This document shows, one piece after another, positions 1 to 8,000 of a DNA stretch of 64,000 nucleotides. The position numbers were made by a program, and so were the translations under genes. Positions within the stretch are counted from its first letter, which is position 1; every line of letters begins with the position of its first letter. The notes under the pieces were generated by a model. It did no database searches. It saw nothing but the letters and a program-made list of their open reading frames with translations, and was not told where the DNA came from. Origin of the DNA: Streptomyces hyderabadensis. Its GTDB lineage: Bacteria; Actinomycetota; Actinomycetes; Streptomycetales; Streptomycetaceae. Where the stretch lies: the NCBI RefSeq assembly GCF_020404845.1, contig NZ_JAIOJZ010000011.1:1-64000 (forward strand), given 5' to 3'.

Positions 1-1484
1 AGGATGCGGAAGGTTGCTCCCTGGCCGGGGGCGGTCCGTACGTCCACTCGGCCGTGGTGTGCGGTCACCAGGGAGTGGACGATGGACAGGCCGAGCCCGG
101 CTCCTCCGGTGTGTGTGCGGGTGCGGGCCGTGTCCGCGCGGTAGAAGCGGTCGAAGACGTGGGTGGCCTGCTCGGCCGTCATTCCCGGCCCCTGGTCGCT
201 CAGCTCGAGGACCGCCCGGTCTCCCAGCGTCCCCACGCCGATGCGTACCGGGGTGCCGGGCGGCGTGTGGGCGATGGCGTTGCCGACGAGGTTGGAGGTC
301 ACCTGGCGCAGCCGCGACTCGTCGCCGAGTACCGGTGCGACACCGGGTGGGCCGCCGTCCGGGCCGGTCAGGGTGACGGGACGTTCGGGAGCCAGGGCCC
401 GCAGGTCGTGCAGGGCGTCGGCGGCCAGTGAGCGCAGGTCCATCGGGGTGGTCTGGAGCGGCAGGTGCCCGTCGCCGGCAGGGTCCTCGGCGAGCCGGGC
501 GAGCAGCAGCAGGTCCTCCACGATGCGCACGAGCCGGGCCGCCTCGCGCTCGATCCGGCTCATCGCGGAGTCGACGTCTTCGCGCCGGGGCATACCTCCC
601 ATCCGGTACAGCTCGGTGAAGCCCTTGATGCCGAACAGGGGGGTGCGCAGTTCGTGACTGGCGTCCGCGATGAAGGTGCGCATGCGTTCGTTGGTGGCGG
701 CGCGGGCGGCGTCGCCGGCCTCGATCCGGTCCAGCATGCCGTTGAGCGCTGCGGACAGCCGGCCGAGTTCGGTGCGGGTGGTGGCCGGCCGGGGAACGCG
801 GCGGGTGAGGTCACCGCCCGCGATGGCCGCCGCGGTCGCCTCGATGCGCCGCAGCGGTCCGAGACCGGCCCGCAGCGCGAACCAGGCGACGACGCCCAGC
901 AGGACCAGAACGAGGGAGTCGATCACCAGCATCCACACGCCCAGGTGCCGCATCGTCGAATTGACCTCGGCCAGCGAACCGGCCACGACCACGCTGCCGT
1001 TGGCGGCGGACGGGTCGGTCACCGGTGACCGTACGGGTTGCTGCGGCATGGCGATCGCACGCCACTCGCCGTCGTCCTCGGCCGAGGCCGTGAAGGGGTG
1101 ATCGTCGTGGGCCGCGACGGCCTCGGAGTCGAGCGTGGAAAGGTCCGGGAGGCTCTCCGTAGCCGGGCGCAACGTGCGCCGGGCCCGGCCCTCTGCGTCG
1201 AGGTAGGCCACGTAGACGTCGCCGACCAGCTCGCGTTCCGCCGTGTCGGTCGTCACCGAGGGCGTCCCGTCCGGCGCGTCGGCGGGAACCGGCAGCCGCG
1301 CGGCCGCGGTGGCGATGGTGCGCAGACGGTCGTCCAGTTGCTGCGTCAGTTGGTGTTCCAGCAGGGTGACGAGCAGGGCGTTGCTCGTCAGCAGCGCGGC
1401 GACGACCAGCAGCAGGCTGATGGTCACGACTCGTGCGCGCAGCGACACCCGGCCGAGGGACCAGCGCGAGGTCGTGGCGCTCAC
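1..1484 (-). CDS. Sensor histidine kinase, 3' end cut by window edge
   Basis: Membrane sensor kinase that would autophosphorylate and pass phosphate to the response regulator encoded just upstream. From a GTG start that overlaps the regulator stop (GTGA), the protein shows an N-terminal membrane segment near residues 15-38, an extracytoplasmic sensor region, and a second membrane segment near 176-200. A HAMP linker follows, then an H-box DASHELRTPL with the phosphorylated His near residue 277. A G2 box GGAGLGLSIV lies near the window edge, so only the last residues are missing. It is the last visible gene of an ABC-ATPase/permease/regulator/kinase operon. The signal it senses cannot be read from sequence; efflux-linked pairs of this kind often sense envelope stress or antibiotics (inference). 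Confidence 0.93.
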   Translation of the reverse strand, partial: MSATTSRWSLGRVSLRARVVTISLLLVVAALLTSNALLVTLLEHQLTQQLDDRLRTIATAAARLPVPADAPDGTPSVTTDTAERELVGDVYVAYLDAEGRARRTLRPATESLPDLSTLDSEAVAAHDDHPFTASAEDDGEWRAIAMPQQPVRSPVTDPSAANGSVVVAGSLAEVNSTMRHLGVWMLVIDSLVLVLLGVVAWFALRAGLGPLRRIEATAAAIAGGDLTRRVPRPATTRTELGRLSAALNGMLDRIEAGDAARAATNERMRTFIADASHELRTPLFGIKGFTELYRMGGMPRREDVDSAMSRIEREAARLVRIVEDLLLLARLAEDPAGDGHLPLQTTPMDLRSLAADALHDLRALAPERPVTLTGPDGGPPGVAPVLGDESRLRQVTSNLVGNAIAHTPPGTPVRIGVGTLGDRAVLELSDQGPGMTAEQATHVFDRFYRADTARTRTHTGGAGLGLSIVHSLVTAHHGRVDVRTAPGQGATFRI

Positions 1485-2185
1485 GAGCGTGGCCTGCGCA
1501 GGACGTATCCCGTGCCGCGCACGGTGTGGATCAGCTTCGGTTCCCGGGTGTCGATCTTGCGGCGCAGGTAGCTGATGTAGGAGGCGACGATGGAGTCGTC
1601 GCCGTTGAAGTCGAAGTGCCACACCTGGTCCAGGAGCTGTTCCCGGGACATGACCTGCCCGGTGTTCTCCATCAGCACGCGGAGCACACTGAACTCGGTC
1701 GGGGACAGAGCGACCGGCCGGCCGCCCCGGGTCACCAGATGACTGTCCGGGTCGAGTTCAAGGTCGTCCACGACCAGGAGACCGTCCGTGCGGCGACCGC
1801 TGGTGCGGCGCAGCACGGCCTGGATGCGCAGGACCAGTTCTTCGAGGTTGAAGGGCTTGGTGACGTAGTCGTCCCCGCCCGCCCGCAGACCGCTGATGCG
1901 GTCCTCGGCGGCGTCCCGGGCGGTCAGGAAGAGGATCGGCGGGTGCGTGCCGTGGTGACCGACCGGCTGTTCCCGCAGGCGGCGGGCCACCTCGAAGCCG
2001 TCGAAGTCAGGCAGCATCACGTCCAGGACGATCAGGTCGGGCCGCTCCGCGCGGACCGCGTCGAGGGCCTGCGCGCCCGTCTCGGCCGGGATCACCTGGA
2101 AGCCCGCCAGGTGGAGGCTGGCGGACAGCAGCTCACGCAGTGTGGGCTCGTCCTCCACCAGCAGCAGTCGTTGTCTCACCGTCAT
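1481..2185 (-). CDS. OmpR/PhoB-family response regulator
   Basis: DNA-binding regulator of 234 residues acting with the adjacent kinase. The receiver domain has the acidic pair in VEDEP near residues 10-13, phospho-acceptor Asp55 in LIVLDVMLPD, and the conserved Lys110 in YVTKPF. The C-terminal winged helix ends in the family pattern YISYLRRKID...RGTGYVLR. I chose the ATG at 2185, with a GGGGACGGG ribosome site in front; an ATG at 2221 would add 12 unconserved residues. The stop overlaps the kinase start by 4 bp, so the two are translationally coupled. It sits 48 bp downstream of the ABC permease gene and probably controls that transporter (inference). Confidence 0.95.
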   Translation of the reverse strand: MTVRQRLLLVEDEPTLRELLSASLHLAGFQVIPAETGAQALDAVRAERPDLIVLDVMLPDFDGFEVARRLREQPVGHHGTHPPILFLTARDAAEDRISGLRAGGDDYVTKPFNLEELVLRIQAVLRRTSGRRTDGLLVVDDLELDPDSHLVTRGGRPVALSPTEFSVLRVLMENTGQVMSREQLLDQVWHFDFNGDDSIVASYISYLRRKIDTREPKLIHTVRGTGYVLRRPRS

Positions 2186-2233
2186 GGCACCCGTCCCCGG
2201 TCGGTGGCCTCTTGTCCTCACTGTCGCGCCCCG

Positions 2234-3112
2234 CTAGGCGTCACGCTTGCGGAAGACGGCAAGGGCCGCTCCCATCATGACCGCCACGCACCCGGCCATG
2301 ACCCCCAGCCCCGCCCAGGGGGCGAGCAGGTCCGGGTCCTGGTAGGCGGTGACGATCTGCCCGCCGGCGATCGGCGGCCAGTACGTCGACACCCAGTCGC
2401 CGAGCCCGCCGGGCAGCGCCGGGGCGAACGCCTGGACGATGAGCATCACTGCGAACAGCGTCGTCACCGTCGCCGTCGTGGAGCGGATCACGCTGCCCAG
2501 GGCGAGTCCGAACAGCCCGGCCAGTGCGAGATAGAGCCCCCCGCCGAGGATGCCCCGCAGCGCCACGCCGTCGGACAGAGCCAGATGCGGGGCGCCGGCC
2601 CCCGACAGAGCCGCCTGCCCGACGAGGAACCCGATCAGCGAGACCACCAGCCCGGTCGGGAACGCCACGGCCACCAGCACCACGGCCTTGGACGTCAGTA
2701 CCCGCCCGCGGTGCGGAACGGAGGCGAGGGTGGAGACGATCGTGCGGGCGCCGTACTCCGAGGTGACGACCAGACCGCCCAGCAGGCCCAGGGTGATCTG
2801 CGCGATCAGATAGCCCCGCAGGCTGGTGGCCAGCGGATCGAAGGCGGCCTGGTCCGCGGGGCTCAGGCCAGCGAACTCGTCGCCCGCCGACGAGCCGTTC
2901 AGCGCGGCGAGCCCGGCGCAGCAGGCCAAGGTGCCGAGCAGCACGTAGAGCGTCGACCGCATCGTCCGGATCTTGATCCACTCGGCGTGCAGGCAGTGCG
3001 CGAAGGTCGCCGCCCCGCCACGCTCACGCTCGCGACGCGGAATGGCCCGCAGCCGCCGTCCGGGCGGGAACCTCGTGGGATCGGAGGCGGGCCGTACGGT
3101 GCTCTGTCTCAT
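2234..3112 (-). CDS. ABC-2 type transporter permease
   Basis: Membrane subunit of 292 residues partnering the ATPase encoded immediately upstream. After a basic cytosolic N-terminus and the motif HAEWIKIRTMRST, typical of ABC-2 efflux permeases, there are about six hydrophobic segments. A large extracytoplasmic loop lies between the first two, and the protein ends FRKRDA. The ATG overlaps the ATPase stop (ATGA). A much longer open frame extends upstream but lies over the ATPase gene in another frame, so this start is preferred. The likely role is drug or lipid export (family inference). Confidence 0.92.
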   Translation of the reverse strand: MRQSTVRPASDPTRFPPGRRLRAIPRRERERGGAATFAHCLHAEWIKIRTMRSTLYVLLGTLACCAGLAALNGSSAGDEFAGLSPADQAAFDPLATSLRGYLIAQITLGLLGGLVVTSEYGARTIVSTLASVPHRGRVLTSKAVVLVAVAFPTGLVVSLIGFLVGQAALSGAGAPHLALSDGVALRGILGGGLYLALAGLFGLALGSVIRSTTATVTTLFAVMLIVQAFAPALPGGLGDWVSTYWPPIAGGQIVTAYQDPDLLAPWAGLGVMAGCVAVMMGAALAVFRKRDA

Positions 3113-4029
3113 CGGCCCGTCTCCTTCTCCGACTCCGTCCGATACTCCACGGCCTCGCTGGTCAGGTCCATGAACGCCTTCTCCAGGGACACCTGCCGCG
3201 GGGTGAGCTCGTGCAGCTCCACGCCGCTCACCGACGCCAGCGCGCCGATCTCCGCGGCCTCCAGCCCGGTCACGACCAGCGTGTCGCGGTCCTCGACCCG
3301 TACCTCGACGGCACTGAGCAGCAGCTCGCGCAGCACCTCGGACTGCGGGGTGCGGACCAGGACCTCGCGCTCGGAGTGCGCGGCGATGAAGTCCTTCATG
3401 GTCATGTCGGCGATCAGTTTTCCACGGCCGATCACGATGAGGTGGTCGGCGGTGAGCTCCATCTCGCTCATGAGATGGCTGGACATGAGCACGGCGCGTC
3501 CCTCGGCCGCCATCCTCCGCATCAGCGAGCGGATCCACACGATGCCCTCCGGGTCCAGCCCGTTGAGCGGCTCGTCGAAGACCAGCACGGGAGGGTCGCC
3601 CAGCAGTGCGGCGGCGATGCCCAGCCGCTGACGCATCCCCAGGGAGTAGGTCCCCGCCCGGCGCCGGCCCACCTTTTCCAGCCCGACTTCCGCGAGGACC
3701 TCGTCCACCCGGGCGCGCGGGATGCCGTTGCCGGCGGCGAGCGCCATCAGATGGTGGAAGGCCGTACGGCTGGGCAGCACGGCGCCCGGGTCCAGCAGGG
3801 CCCCGACCGCCTTCAGGGGCGCGGGTTGCGCCGAGTAGGGCCGCCCGGACACGGTCGCCGTACCGGACGTGGCGGCGTCCAGCCCCAGGATCATGCGCAA
3901 CGTCGTCGACTTGCCGGCACCGTTGGGTCCCAGGAAGCCGGTCACTTCCCCGCCACGCACGGCGAAGGTCAGATCGTCCACGGCGACGACCTCGCCGTAG
4001 CGTTTGGTCAGACCTCGTACTTCGATCAT
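3109..4029 (-). CDS. ABC transporter ATP-binding protein (efflux type)
   Basis: Cytosolic ATPase of 306 residues. It has Walker A GPNGAGKST at 34-42, an ABC signature YSLGMRQRLGIA, Walker B VLVFDEPLNGLDPEG, the switch His in SSHLMSEME, and a C-terminal DUF4162-like tail ending in EKAFMDLT. This is the arrangement of DrrA/CcmA-type drug-efflux ATPases. The start is ATG 4029 with GGAG in front; an upstream in-frame ATG would add a poorly conserved 23-residue stretch. It is the first gene of the operon that continues into the permease, response regulator and kinase. Confidence 0.95.
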   Translation of the reverse strand: MIEVRGLTKRYGEVVAVDDLTFAVRGGEVTGFLGPNGAGKSTTLRMILGLDAATSGTATVSGRPYSAQPAPLKAVGALLDPGAVLPSRTAFHHLMALAAGNGIPRARVDEVLAEVGLEKVGRRRAGTYSLGMRQRLGIAAALLGDPPVLVFDEPLNGLDPEGIVWIRSLMRRMAAEGRAVLMSSHLMSEMELTADHLIVIGRGKLIADMTMKDFIAAHSEREVLVRTPQSEVLRELLLSAVEVRVEDRDTLVVTGLEAAEIGALASVSGVELHELTPRQVSLEKAFMDLTSEAVEYRTESEKETGR

Positions 4030-4369
4030 CGGAACTCCAGACCCGGTGGTGTTGTGCACGTGACGGTCACCCGCCGCACGCCACCAATGTGGCCGCACAA
4101 CGTGAGCCGGATCTGGACGAACATGAAAGCCTCGTCGGAGCCTCGGCCCTCTGACGTGGCCAAACGCCGACGGCGGCCGCCGAGGGTCTCAGACTTCACA
4201 TGAAACTCCCATGTGGCCCCAGCTCTCGGCCCGGCCGCCCGGCCCCGGGCGGGATCCGCTGCCCACCGGCTCGACGAACGTCCGCCGCCCTCAGGGGTAG
4301 CGACTCATGCTCCGTGGCGGTCACACGAACGGAGCCCCCGAGGGCTGTGAGACGTGCGAGGAGGAGACC
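4030..4369. other. Intergenic region between the ABC operon and the RidA-like gene
   Basis: This 340-bp stretch has no convincing coding region. It must hold the promoter of the leftward ABC/two-component operon. Two short inverted repeats stand out: GTGAC-G-GTCAC at 4060-4070, about 30 bp in front of the ATPase start, and CACATG-N7-CATGTG at 4197-4215. The first is well placed to bind the operon's response regulator or another dimer, but nothing here proves that. Confidence 0.5.
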
Positions 4370-4771
4370 TCAGGCGGGCAGTTTCGTGTCGACGACGAAG
4401 CTGATTTCGATGACCTGGCCGGGCAAGGTCAGTTCAGTGATGCCCACGACCGTGCTGGCCGGGCGGTGGTCACCGAAGTACTCCCGGTTGCCCTCTGCCG
4501 TCGCCGCGGCATTCTGCCGCAGGTTCACCACGTACAGGGTCTGCGAGACGACCTGGCTCCGGGTGGCGCCGTAGTGGTCCAGGACCCTGTCCATGTTGGC
4601 GTAGGTCTGCTGGAGCTGGGCGGCGAAGTCGCCCGCGTGGAGGAATTCGCCTGCCTCGTCGAACGCGAGCTGTCCAGAGACATGGATCAGCTCGCCGGAC
4701 TTGATCGCCTGTGAGTAGCCGAAGTCGCTCTCGGCCGGTACGTGGTGATTGAAGACGTCAATGGTGGCCAT
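4370..4771 (-). CDS. RidA/YjgF-family protein lacking the catalytic arginine
   Basis: Small cytosolic protein of 133 residues with the full RidA fold pattern, including ISGQLAF-like and VVNLRQN strands and a C-terminal PGQVIEISFVVD strand. True RidA enzymes hydrolyse reactive enamines and imines with an Arg in a PARS-type motif. Here the matching segment reads RPASTVV, with Ser in place of that Arg. It therefore fits the Rid2-7 groups, whose reactions are mostly unknown, better than RidA itself. It is divergent from an HxlR-type regulator 105 bp away, which probably controls it. Confidence 0.88.
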   Translation of the reverse strand: MATIDVFNHHVPAESDFGYSQAIKSGELIHVSGQLAFDEAGEFLHAGDFAAQLQQTYANMDRVLDHYGATRSQVVSQTLYVVNLRQNAAATAEGNREYFGDHRPASTVVGITELTLPGQVIEISFVVDTKLPA

Positions 4772-4876
4772 GGTGCTCGCCCTTCCAGTTCGCTTGCTCT
4801 CTTGTGGTTACTCGGGAACTGTAGGAGAGTGAAGGCTGACCTGGAAGAACGCACTTTTCGGTGACTGAGGAACCTG

Positions 4877-5260
4877 ATGGTGACCAAGCAACTGCTCAAG
4901 GGCCTGCCCGAGGACGCTGACCTGCGGCGCGCAGACTCCCTGGCACGGGAGATCTTCTCGGACGTCGCCAACAAGTGGGCGCTCCTGATCATCGAGGCGC
5001 TCGGCGAGCGCACCCTGCGCTTCAGCGAGCTGCGGACCGAGGTCGAGGGCGTCAGCCACAAGATGCTCACCCAGAACCTGCGCATGCTGGAGCGCAACGG
5101 CCTGGTCGACCGGAAGGTGCACCCCACCGTGCCGCCGCGGGTCGAGTACACCCTCACCGAGCCGGGCCGGGCCCTGCGCACCGCGGTCGACGCCATTTGC
5201 GGCTGGACCCACCAGCACCTCGGTCACATCGAGAGTGCACGCGCCCGTTTCGACGCCTGA
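4877..5260 (+). CDS. HxlR-family winged-helix regulator
   Basis: DNA-binding regulator of 127 residues. The HxlR domain covers about residues 22-115 and shows the family strings NKWALLIIEAL, LRFSELRTEVEGVSHKML and PPRVEYTLTEPG. Several HxlR proteins (YodB, HypR) sense electrophiles through a Cys near the N-terminus. That Cys is missing here; the only Cys is in the last helix (AICGW). It sits head-to-head with the RidA-like gene, so control of that gene and of itself is likely. The start is ATG 4877 after GAGGAA. A GC hairpin follows the stop. Confidence 0.92.
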   Translation: MVTKQLLKGLPEDADLRRADSLAREIFSDVANKWALLIIEALGERTLRFSELRTEVEGVSHKMLTQNLRMLERNGLVDRKVHPTVPPRVEYTLTEPGRALRTAVDAICGWTHQHLGHIESARARFDA

Positions 5261-5311
5261 CGGGCGTGCAACGGCACCCTCGCGCGTTGTGCGATTCCTT
5301 GGGACGGGCCG

Positions 5312-5332
5312 GCCGCCCGCGTTCCGGGCGGC
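5312..5332. terminator. Bidirectional hairpin between hxlR-type gene and SDR
   Basis: Perfect 8-bp stem GCCGCCCG/CGGGCGGC with a 5-nt loop. It lies between two convergent genes (stops at 5260 and 5357). There is no T-run, as is usual for Streptomyces terminators. Confidence 0.6.
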
Positions 5333-5356
5333 TCAGCGGCGGAGTACCGGTAGACC

Positions 5357-6094
5357 TCACACCTGCGCGTAGCCGCCGTCGGCGAAGAACTCGGCACCAT
5401 TGACGAAACTCGACGCGTCCGAGGCAAGGAACGTAGTCACCGCGGCGATCTCCTCGGGTTCGGCGAGCCGGCCGAGGGGGACTTCGCCTTCGGCCTGCTT
5501 GAGAACCTCGGACGGGACCAGCTCGAACAGACCAGGGGTGCGTGTACCGCCCGGGGACACGACGTTGACCCGGAAGCCGTGCGCCCGCGAACTGAGGGCC
5601 CAACCGCGGGCCAGGTTGCGGATTGCGGCCTTCGATGCCGCGTAGACCTCGAGTCCCAGGCTGGGCCGTGTCGTGGCGGTCGAACCGGTGAGGATCACCG
5701 AAGCGTTGGCGCTGAGCAGCGGCAGCGCCTTTTGCACGGTGAAGATCGCTCCCTTGACGTTGGTCGCGAACACCGAGTCGATCAGCTCCTCCGTCACCTC
5801 GCCGAACGGAGCCGCGGTGCCTATACCGGCGTTGGCGACCAGCACGTCGATGCGGCCGGCCTGGTCGCGCACGGTGCTGTAGAACGCGTCGAGGTCCGAG
5901 GGCACCGAAACATCACAGACCACGCCGGTCACGGCAGGTCCGAGCTCGGCGGCCGCGGCGTCCAGCGCGTCCTTGCGGCGACCGGTGATGAAGACCTGGG
6001 CGCCCGCGTCGCGGAACGCACGTGCGGTCGCGAATCCGATGCCGATGCTGCCCCCCGTGACCACAGCGACCTTGCCCGTGAGTGACTTGCTCAT
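5357..6094 (-). CDS. Short-chain dehydrogenase/reductase (SDR)
   Basis: Classical SDR oxidoreductase of 245 residues, probably NADP(H)-linked. It has the cofactor loop TGGSIGIG (the usual TGxxxGIG), the NAG motif in VANAGIG, the catalytic Ser in LTGSTATT, the YAASK Tyr-Lys pair, and a C-terminal FFADGGYAQV typical of the family. The start is ATG 6094; an upstream in-frame ATG at 6160 would run through the operator-like repeats and is rejected. The substrate cannot be read. It is divergent from an Rrf2-type regulator, with three similar inverted repeats between them, so it is very likely that regulator's target. Confidence 0.94.
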   Translation of the reverse strand: MSKSLTGKVAVVTGGSIGIGFATARAFRDAGAQVFITGRRKDALDAAAAELGPAVTGVVCDVSVPSDLDAFYSTVRDQAGRIDVLVANAGIGTAAPFGEVTEELIDSVFATNVKGAIFTVQKALPLLSANASVILTGSTATTRPSLGLEVYAASKAAIRNLARGWALSSRAHGFRVNVVSPGGTRTPGLFELVPSEVLKQAEGEVPLGRLAEPEEIAAVTTFLASDASSFVNGAEFFADGGYAQV

Positions 6095-6125
6095 TCTTCC
6101 CACCTCGTTGATTGCCCTTCCGGTT

Positions 6126-6148
6126 GTCGCAACAGTAATTGTTACGAC
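6126..6148. promoter_or_regulatory. Operator-like inverted repeat 1 (Rrf2/SDR promoter)
   Basis: 23-bp site with 9-bp arms GTCGCAACA/TGTTACGAC (one mismatch) around a 5-nt spacer. It shares the pattern GTCGyAAC-N7-GTTrCGrC with two further copies in the same divergent promoter. It starts 32 bp in front of the SDR start codon. Confidence 0.7.
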
Positions 6149-6150
6149 GG

Positions 6151-6179
6151 GCAGTCGCAACCTTCACTGTTACGACTGC
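6151..6179. promoter_or_regulatory. Operator-like inverted repeat 2 (Rrf2/SDR promoter)
   Basis: Second copy, with 11-bp arms GCAGTCGCAAC/GTTACGACTGC (one mismatch) around a 7-nt spacer. Its 23-bp core at 6154-6176 matches site 1, centred 28 bp away. Confidence 0.7.
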
Positions 6180-6195
6180 ACGAGTGTGGCATTCT

Positions 6196-6218
6196 GTCGT
6201 AACGCGAAGTGTTGCGGC
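6196..6218. promoter_or_regulatory. Operator-like inverted repeat 3 (Rrf2/SDR promoter)
   Basis: Third, weaker copy, GTCGTAAC-N7-GTTGCGGC. It ends 15 bp before the Rrf2-type gene and touches its ribosome site. Binding here would block transcription or early translation of the regulator itself. Confidence 0.6.
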
Positions 6219-6233
6219 TGGGAGGAGGAGTCG

Positions 6234-6668
6234 ATGAGCGCCAACAGCCGGCTGACCATCGCCGCCCACGCGCTGGCCTGGATCGGCCTCTACCAGCGCC
6301 AGGGCCACGAGGTCGCCACCTCCGAACAGATCGCGGCCAGCGCGAACACCAACCCCGTCGTGATCAGACGGCTGCTCGGCGAGCTGCGCAGGGCCGGGCT
6401 CGTGGAGTCCCGGCGGGGCGTGGGCGCGGGCTGGTCACTGGCACGCGAGCTGGAGTCCATGACCCTCCTCGACGTGTACGAGGCGGTGGAACCCGGCCCG
6501 CTGTTCGCGATGCACCGCACCACCCCGGACCAGGGATGCGTGGTGGGCCACGGCATCCAGCCCGCGATGCAGGCCATCTACGAGGGCATCGAGAACACCC
6601 TGAGACACGAGCTGTCCCTCGTCACCCTCGAGAACGTGCTCCAGGACGTACTCGCGACACCTCACTGA
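6234..6668 (+). CDS. Rrf2-family transcriptional regulator
   Basis: DNA-binding regulator of 144 residues. An N-terminal winged helix (SRLTIAAHALAWI...NPVVIRRLLGELRRAGLVESRRGVGAGW) is followed by a dimerisation helix. IscR, NsrR and RsrR bind an iron-sulfur cluster through Cys residues around 90-110. Only one Cys (PDQGC, near 104) is present here, so a three-Cys cluster site is absent, as in YwnA/CymR-like members. The start is ATG 6234 after a strong GGAGGAGGAG. The divergent promoter with three matching inverted repeats suggests autoregulation together with the SDR. Confidence 0.92.
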   Translation: MSANSRLTIAAHALAWIGLYQRQGHEVATSEQIAASANTNPVVIRRLLGELRRAGLVESRRGVGAGWSLARELESMTLLDVYEAVEPGPLFAMHRTTPDQGCVVGHGIQPAMQAIYEGIENTLRHELSLVTLENVLQDVLATPH

Positions 6669-6690
6669 CGATCCCGCGAACGACCATGGT

Positions 6691-6721
6691 TGTGGGCCCC
6701 GGCACGCAGCCGGGGCCCACA
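6691..6721. terminator. Bidirectional terminator hairpin between rrf2-type gene and xlnC
   Basis: Perfect 13-bp stem TGTGGGCCCCGGC/GCCGGGGCCCACA with a 5-nt loop. It lies between convergent stops at 6668 and 6745. It is one of the strongest hairpins in the window. Confidence 0.85.
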
Positions 6722-6744
6722 GCCCGTTGTCCGCCGGACCGAGG

Positions 6745-7470
6745 TCAACCGCTGACCGTGATGTTCGAGCTTCCGCTGCTCTGATAGCCCTCGGTGGCCA
6801 TGATCATGTAGTACTTGAACTGGCCCATGTTCATCCCCGCGCGCGCCCAGGCGTCGAAGTGGTTGCCGGTGGTGATGGTGCCGGAGCCGCTGGTCACCTT
6901 CGACTGCCGGACACTCCAGTACTGCTGGAAGGTCTTGGTGCCTTCCACGGAGGGGGCGTTGTACCGCGTCGTCTGGTAGATGTCATAGGTGCCGCCGTCA
7001 CTGGAGACGGTGCCCTTGTACGTACCGGTGGGCCGGTAGCTGCCCCAGTTGTCGACGATGTAGTACTCCACCAGCGGGTTCGAGGTCCAGCCGTAGAGGC
7101 AGCCGTAGCCGTTGCCCGACGGGTTGAAGTAGCCGTTGTAGCGGACCGTCCTGCGTCCGCCGGTGCTCCAGCCCTTGCCTGCCACGAAGTTGCCGCAGTT
7201 GGTCCACTGGGTGCTGTAACTGCCGCCACCGTTGAGCGTCATGGAGACGGAGCCGCCGCCGTCGGTCCAGAACGAGTAGTACATGCCGTCGGTGCCGGTC
7301 TGGTTGGTGGTGATGGTGGTGGCGGCGTGCGCGGCGCCGGGCAGCAGCAGCCCGGACGCGGTGGCGAGCGCGAGGGTGCCGGCGCCGCCGAGGAAGCCTC
7401 GTCGGCTCACTCCGTCGAGGGGGGCGGGATTCTGCTTGATCCGGTCCTGCTGTGTGCCGTCCTGCTGCAT
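6745..7470 (-). CDS. xlnC: Secreted endo-1,4-beta-xylanase, GH11, Tat-exported
   Basis: Secreted enzyme that cuts the xylan backbone. The precursor has 241 residues. A Tat signal SRRGFLGG at 22-29 precedes a hydrophobic stretch and an AHA cleavage site near 49. The single GH11 domain follows, with nucleophile Glu135 in PLVEYY and acid/base Glu227 in MATEGYQ. There is no carbohydrate-binding module. Size, Tat signal and sequence match the S. lividans XlnC type rather than the Sec-exported two-domain XlnB. It is divergent from a GH43 beta-xylosidase that would finish the degradation. GAAA/TTTC repeats in the promoter suggest a xylan-responsive repressor. Confidence 0.97.
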   Translation of the reverse strand: MQQDGTQQDRIKQNPAPLDGVSRRGFLGGAGTLALATASGLLLPGAAHAATTITTNQTGTDGMYYSFWTDGGGSVSMTLNGGGSYSTQWTNCGNFVAGKGWSTGGRRTVRYNGYFNPSGNGYGCLYGWTSNPLVEYYIVDNWGSYRPTGTYKGTVSSDGGTYDIYQTTRYNAPSVEGTKTFQQYWSVRQSKVTSGSGTITTGNHFDAWARAGMNMGQFKYYMIMATEGYQSSGSSNITVSG

Positions 7471-8000
7471 GCGTTCTCCCGATGAAGGCTGGTGGGGGGC
7501 GGGCGGCTTCTGCCGCCCGCGGCCTTGCCCGAACCACGGCGGGGGCCGCCCGGTCGTCACGCCGCGACAACCGACTGCCGTACCCGGCCACATGACGCGA
7601 CCGGACCGACGGTCTGGCCTCCCTGTCGTTCAGTGGCCACAGTTTTCGTAGGACGCCATGAGCCTGTCAACAGTTTCGACATCCTTTCGGAAACATTCCC
7701 CACACAGACAGATTCCCTGGTAAACACTATCCCGCAGGTCAGGCTCCCTCTCGCCCGACCTGTCGCGAGTGATGAGAGGAGAAATGAGAGAGACAGCACG
7801 CAATCACCTGCATCACGACCGAAACTTTCGACGGTCTCAGGACGTCAGGCCCACAGCGGGGGCGGATGGCGGCACTGGCGCTGACGCCGTTGGACGGTCC
7901 AGCCGCTGCGCCGACTCGACGCCCTGGCGGGTGGGGCGATGCCGGATTGTTCTCACCCGCAAGCTCTCGGCACCCGGCTACTTGAAGGGAAGACGCTTCG
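7471..8000. promoter_or_regulatory. Long divergent promoter region, xylanase / beta-xylosidase
   Basis: This 530-bp non-coding region separates xlnC from the GH43 gene. A TTGACA -35-like box lies on the minus strand at 7665-7670, about 195 bp before xlnC, with no clean -10 at ideal spacing. Overlapping or beside it are GTTTCGAC and the half-site palindrome TTTC-G-GAAA at 7685-7693. On the GH43 side a perfect CGAAA-C-TTTCG palindrome lies at 7820-7830. Such CGAAA/TTTCG elements recall operators described for xylan-responsive repressors in streptomycetes; that link is by resemblance only. Confidence 0.55.
7820..7830. promoter_or_regulatory. CGAAA-C-TTTCG palindrome upstream of GH43 gene
   Basis: Perfect 5-bp arms around one base, 170 bp upstream of the beta-xylosidase start. 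A partial copy lies on the xlnC side at 7685-7693. It is a candidate shared operator for co-induction of the two xylan genes. Confidence 0.5.

Noticed and set aside
1433..3631. Long open frame on the plus strand across the two-component and ABC genes
   Set aside because: It mirrors well-recognised minus-strand genes; in DNA of this GC content opposite-strand frames stay open by codon bias. The translation is Arg/Gly/Pro-rich with no domain.
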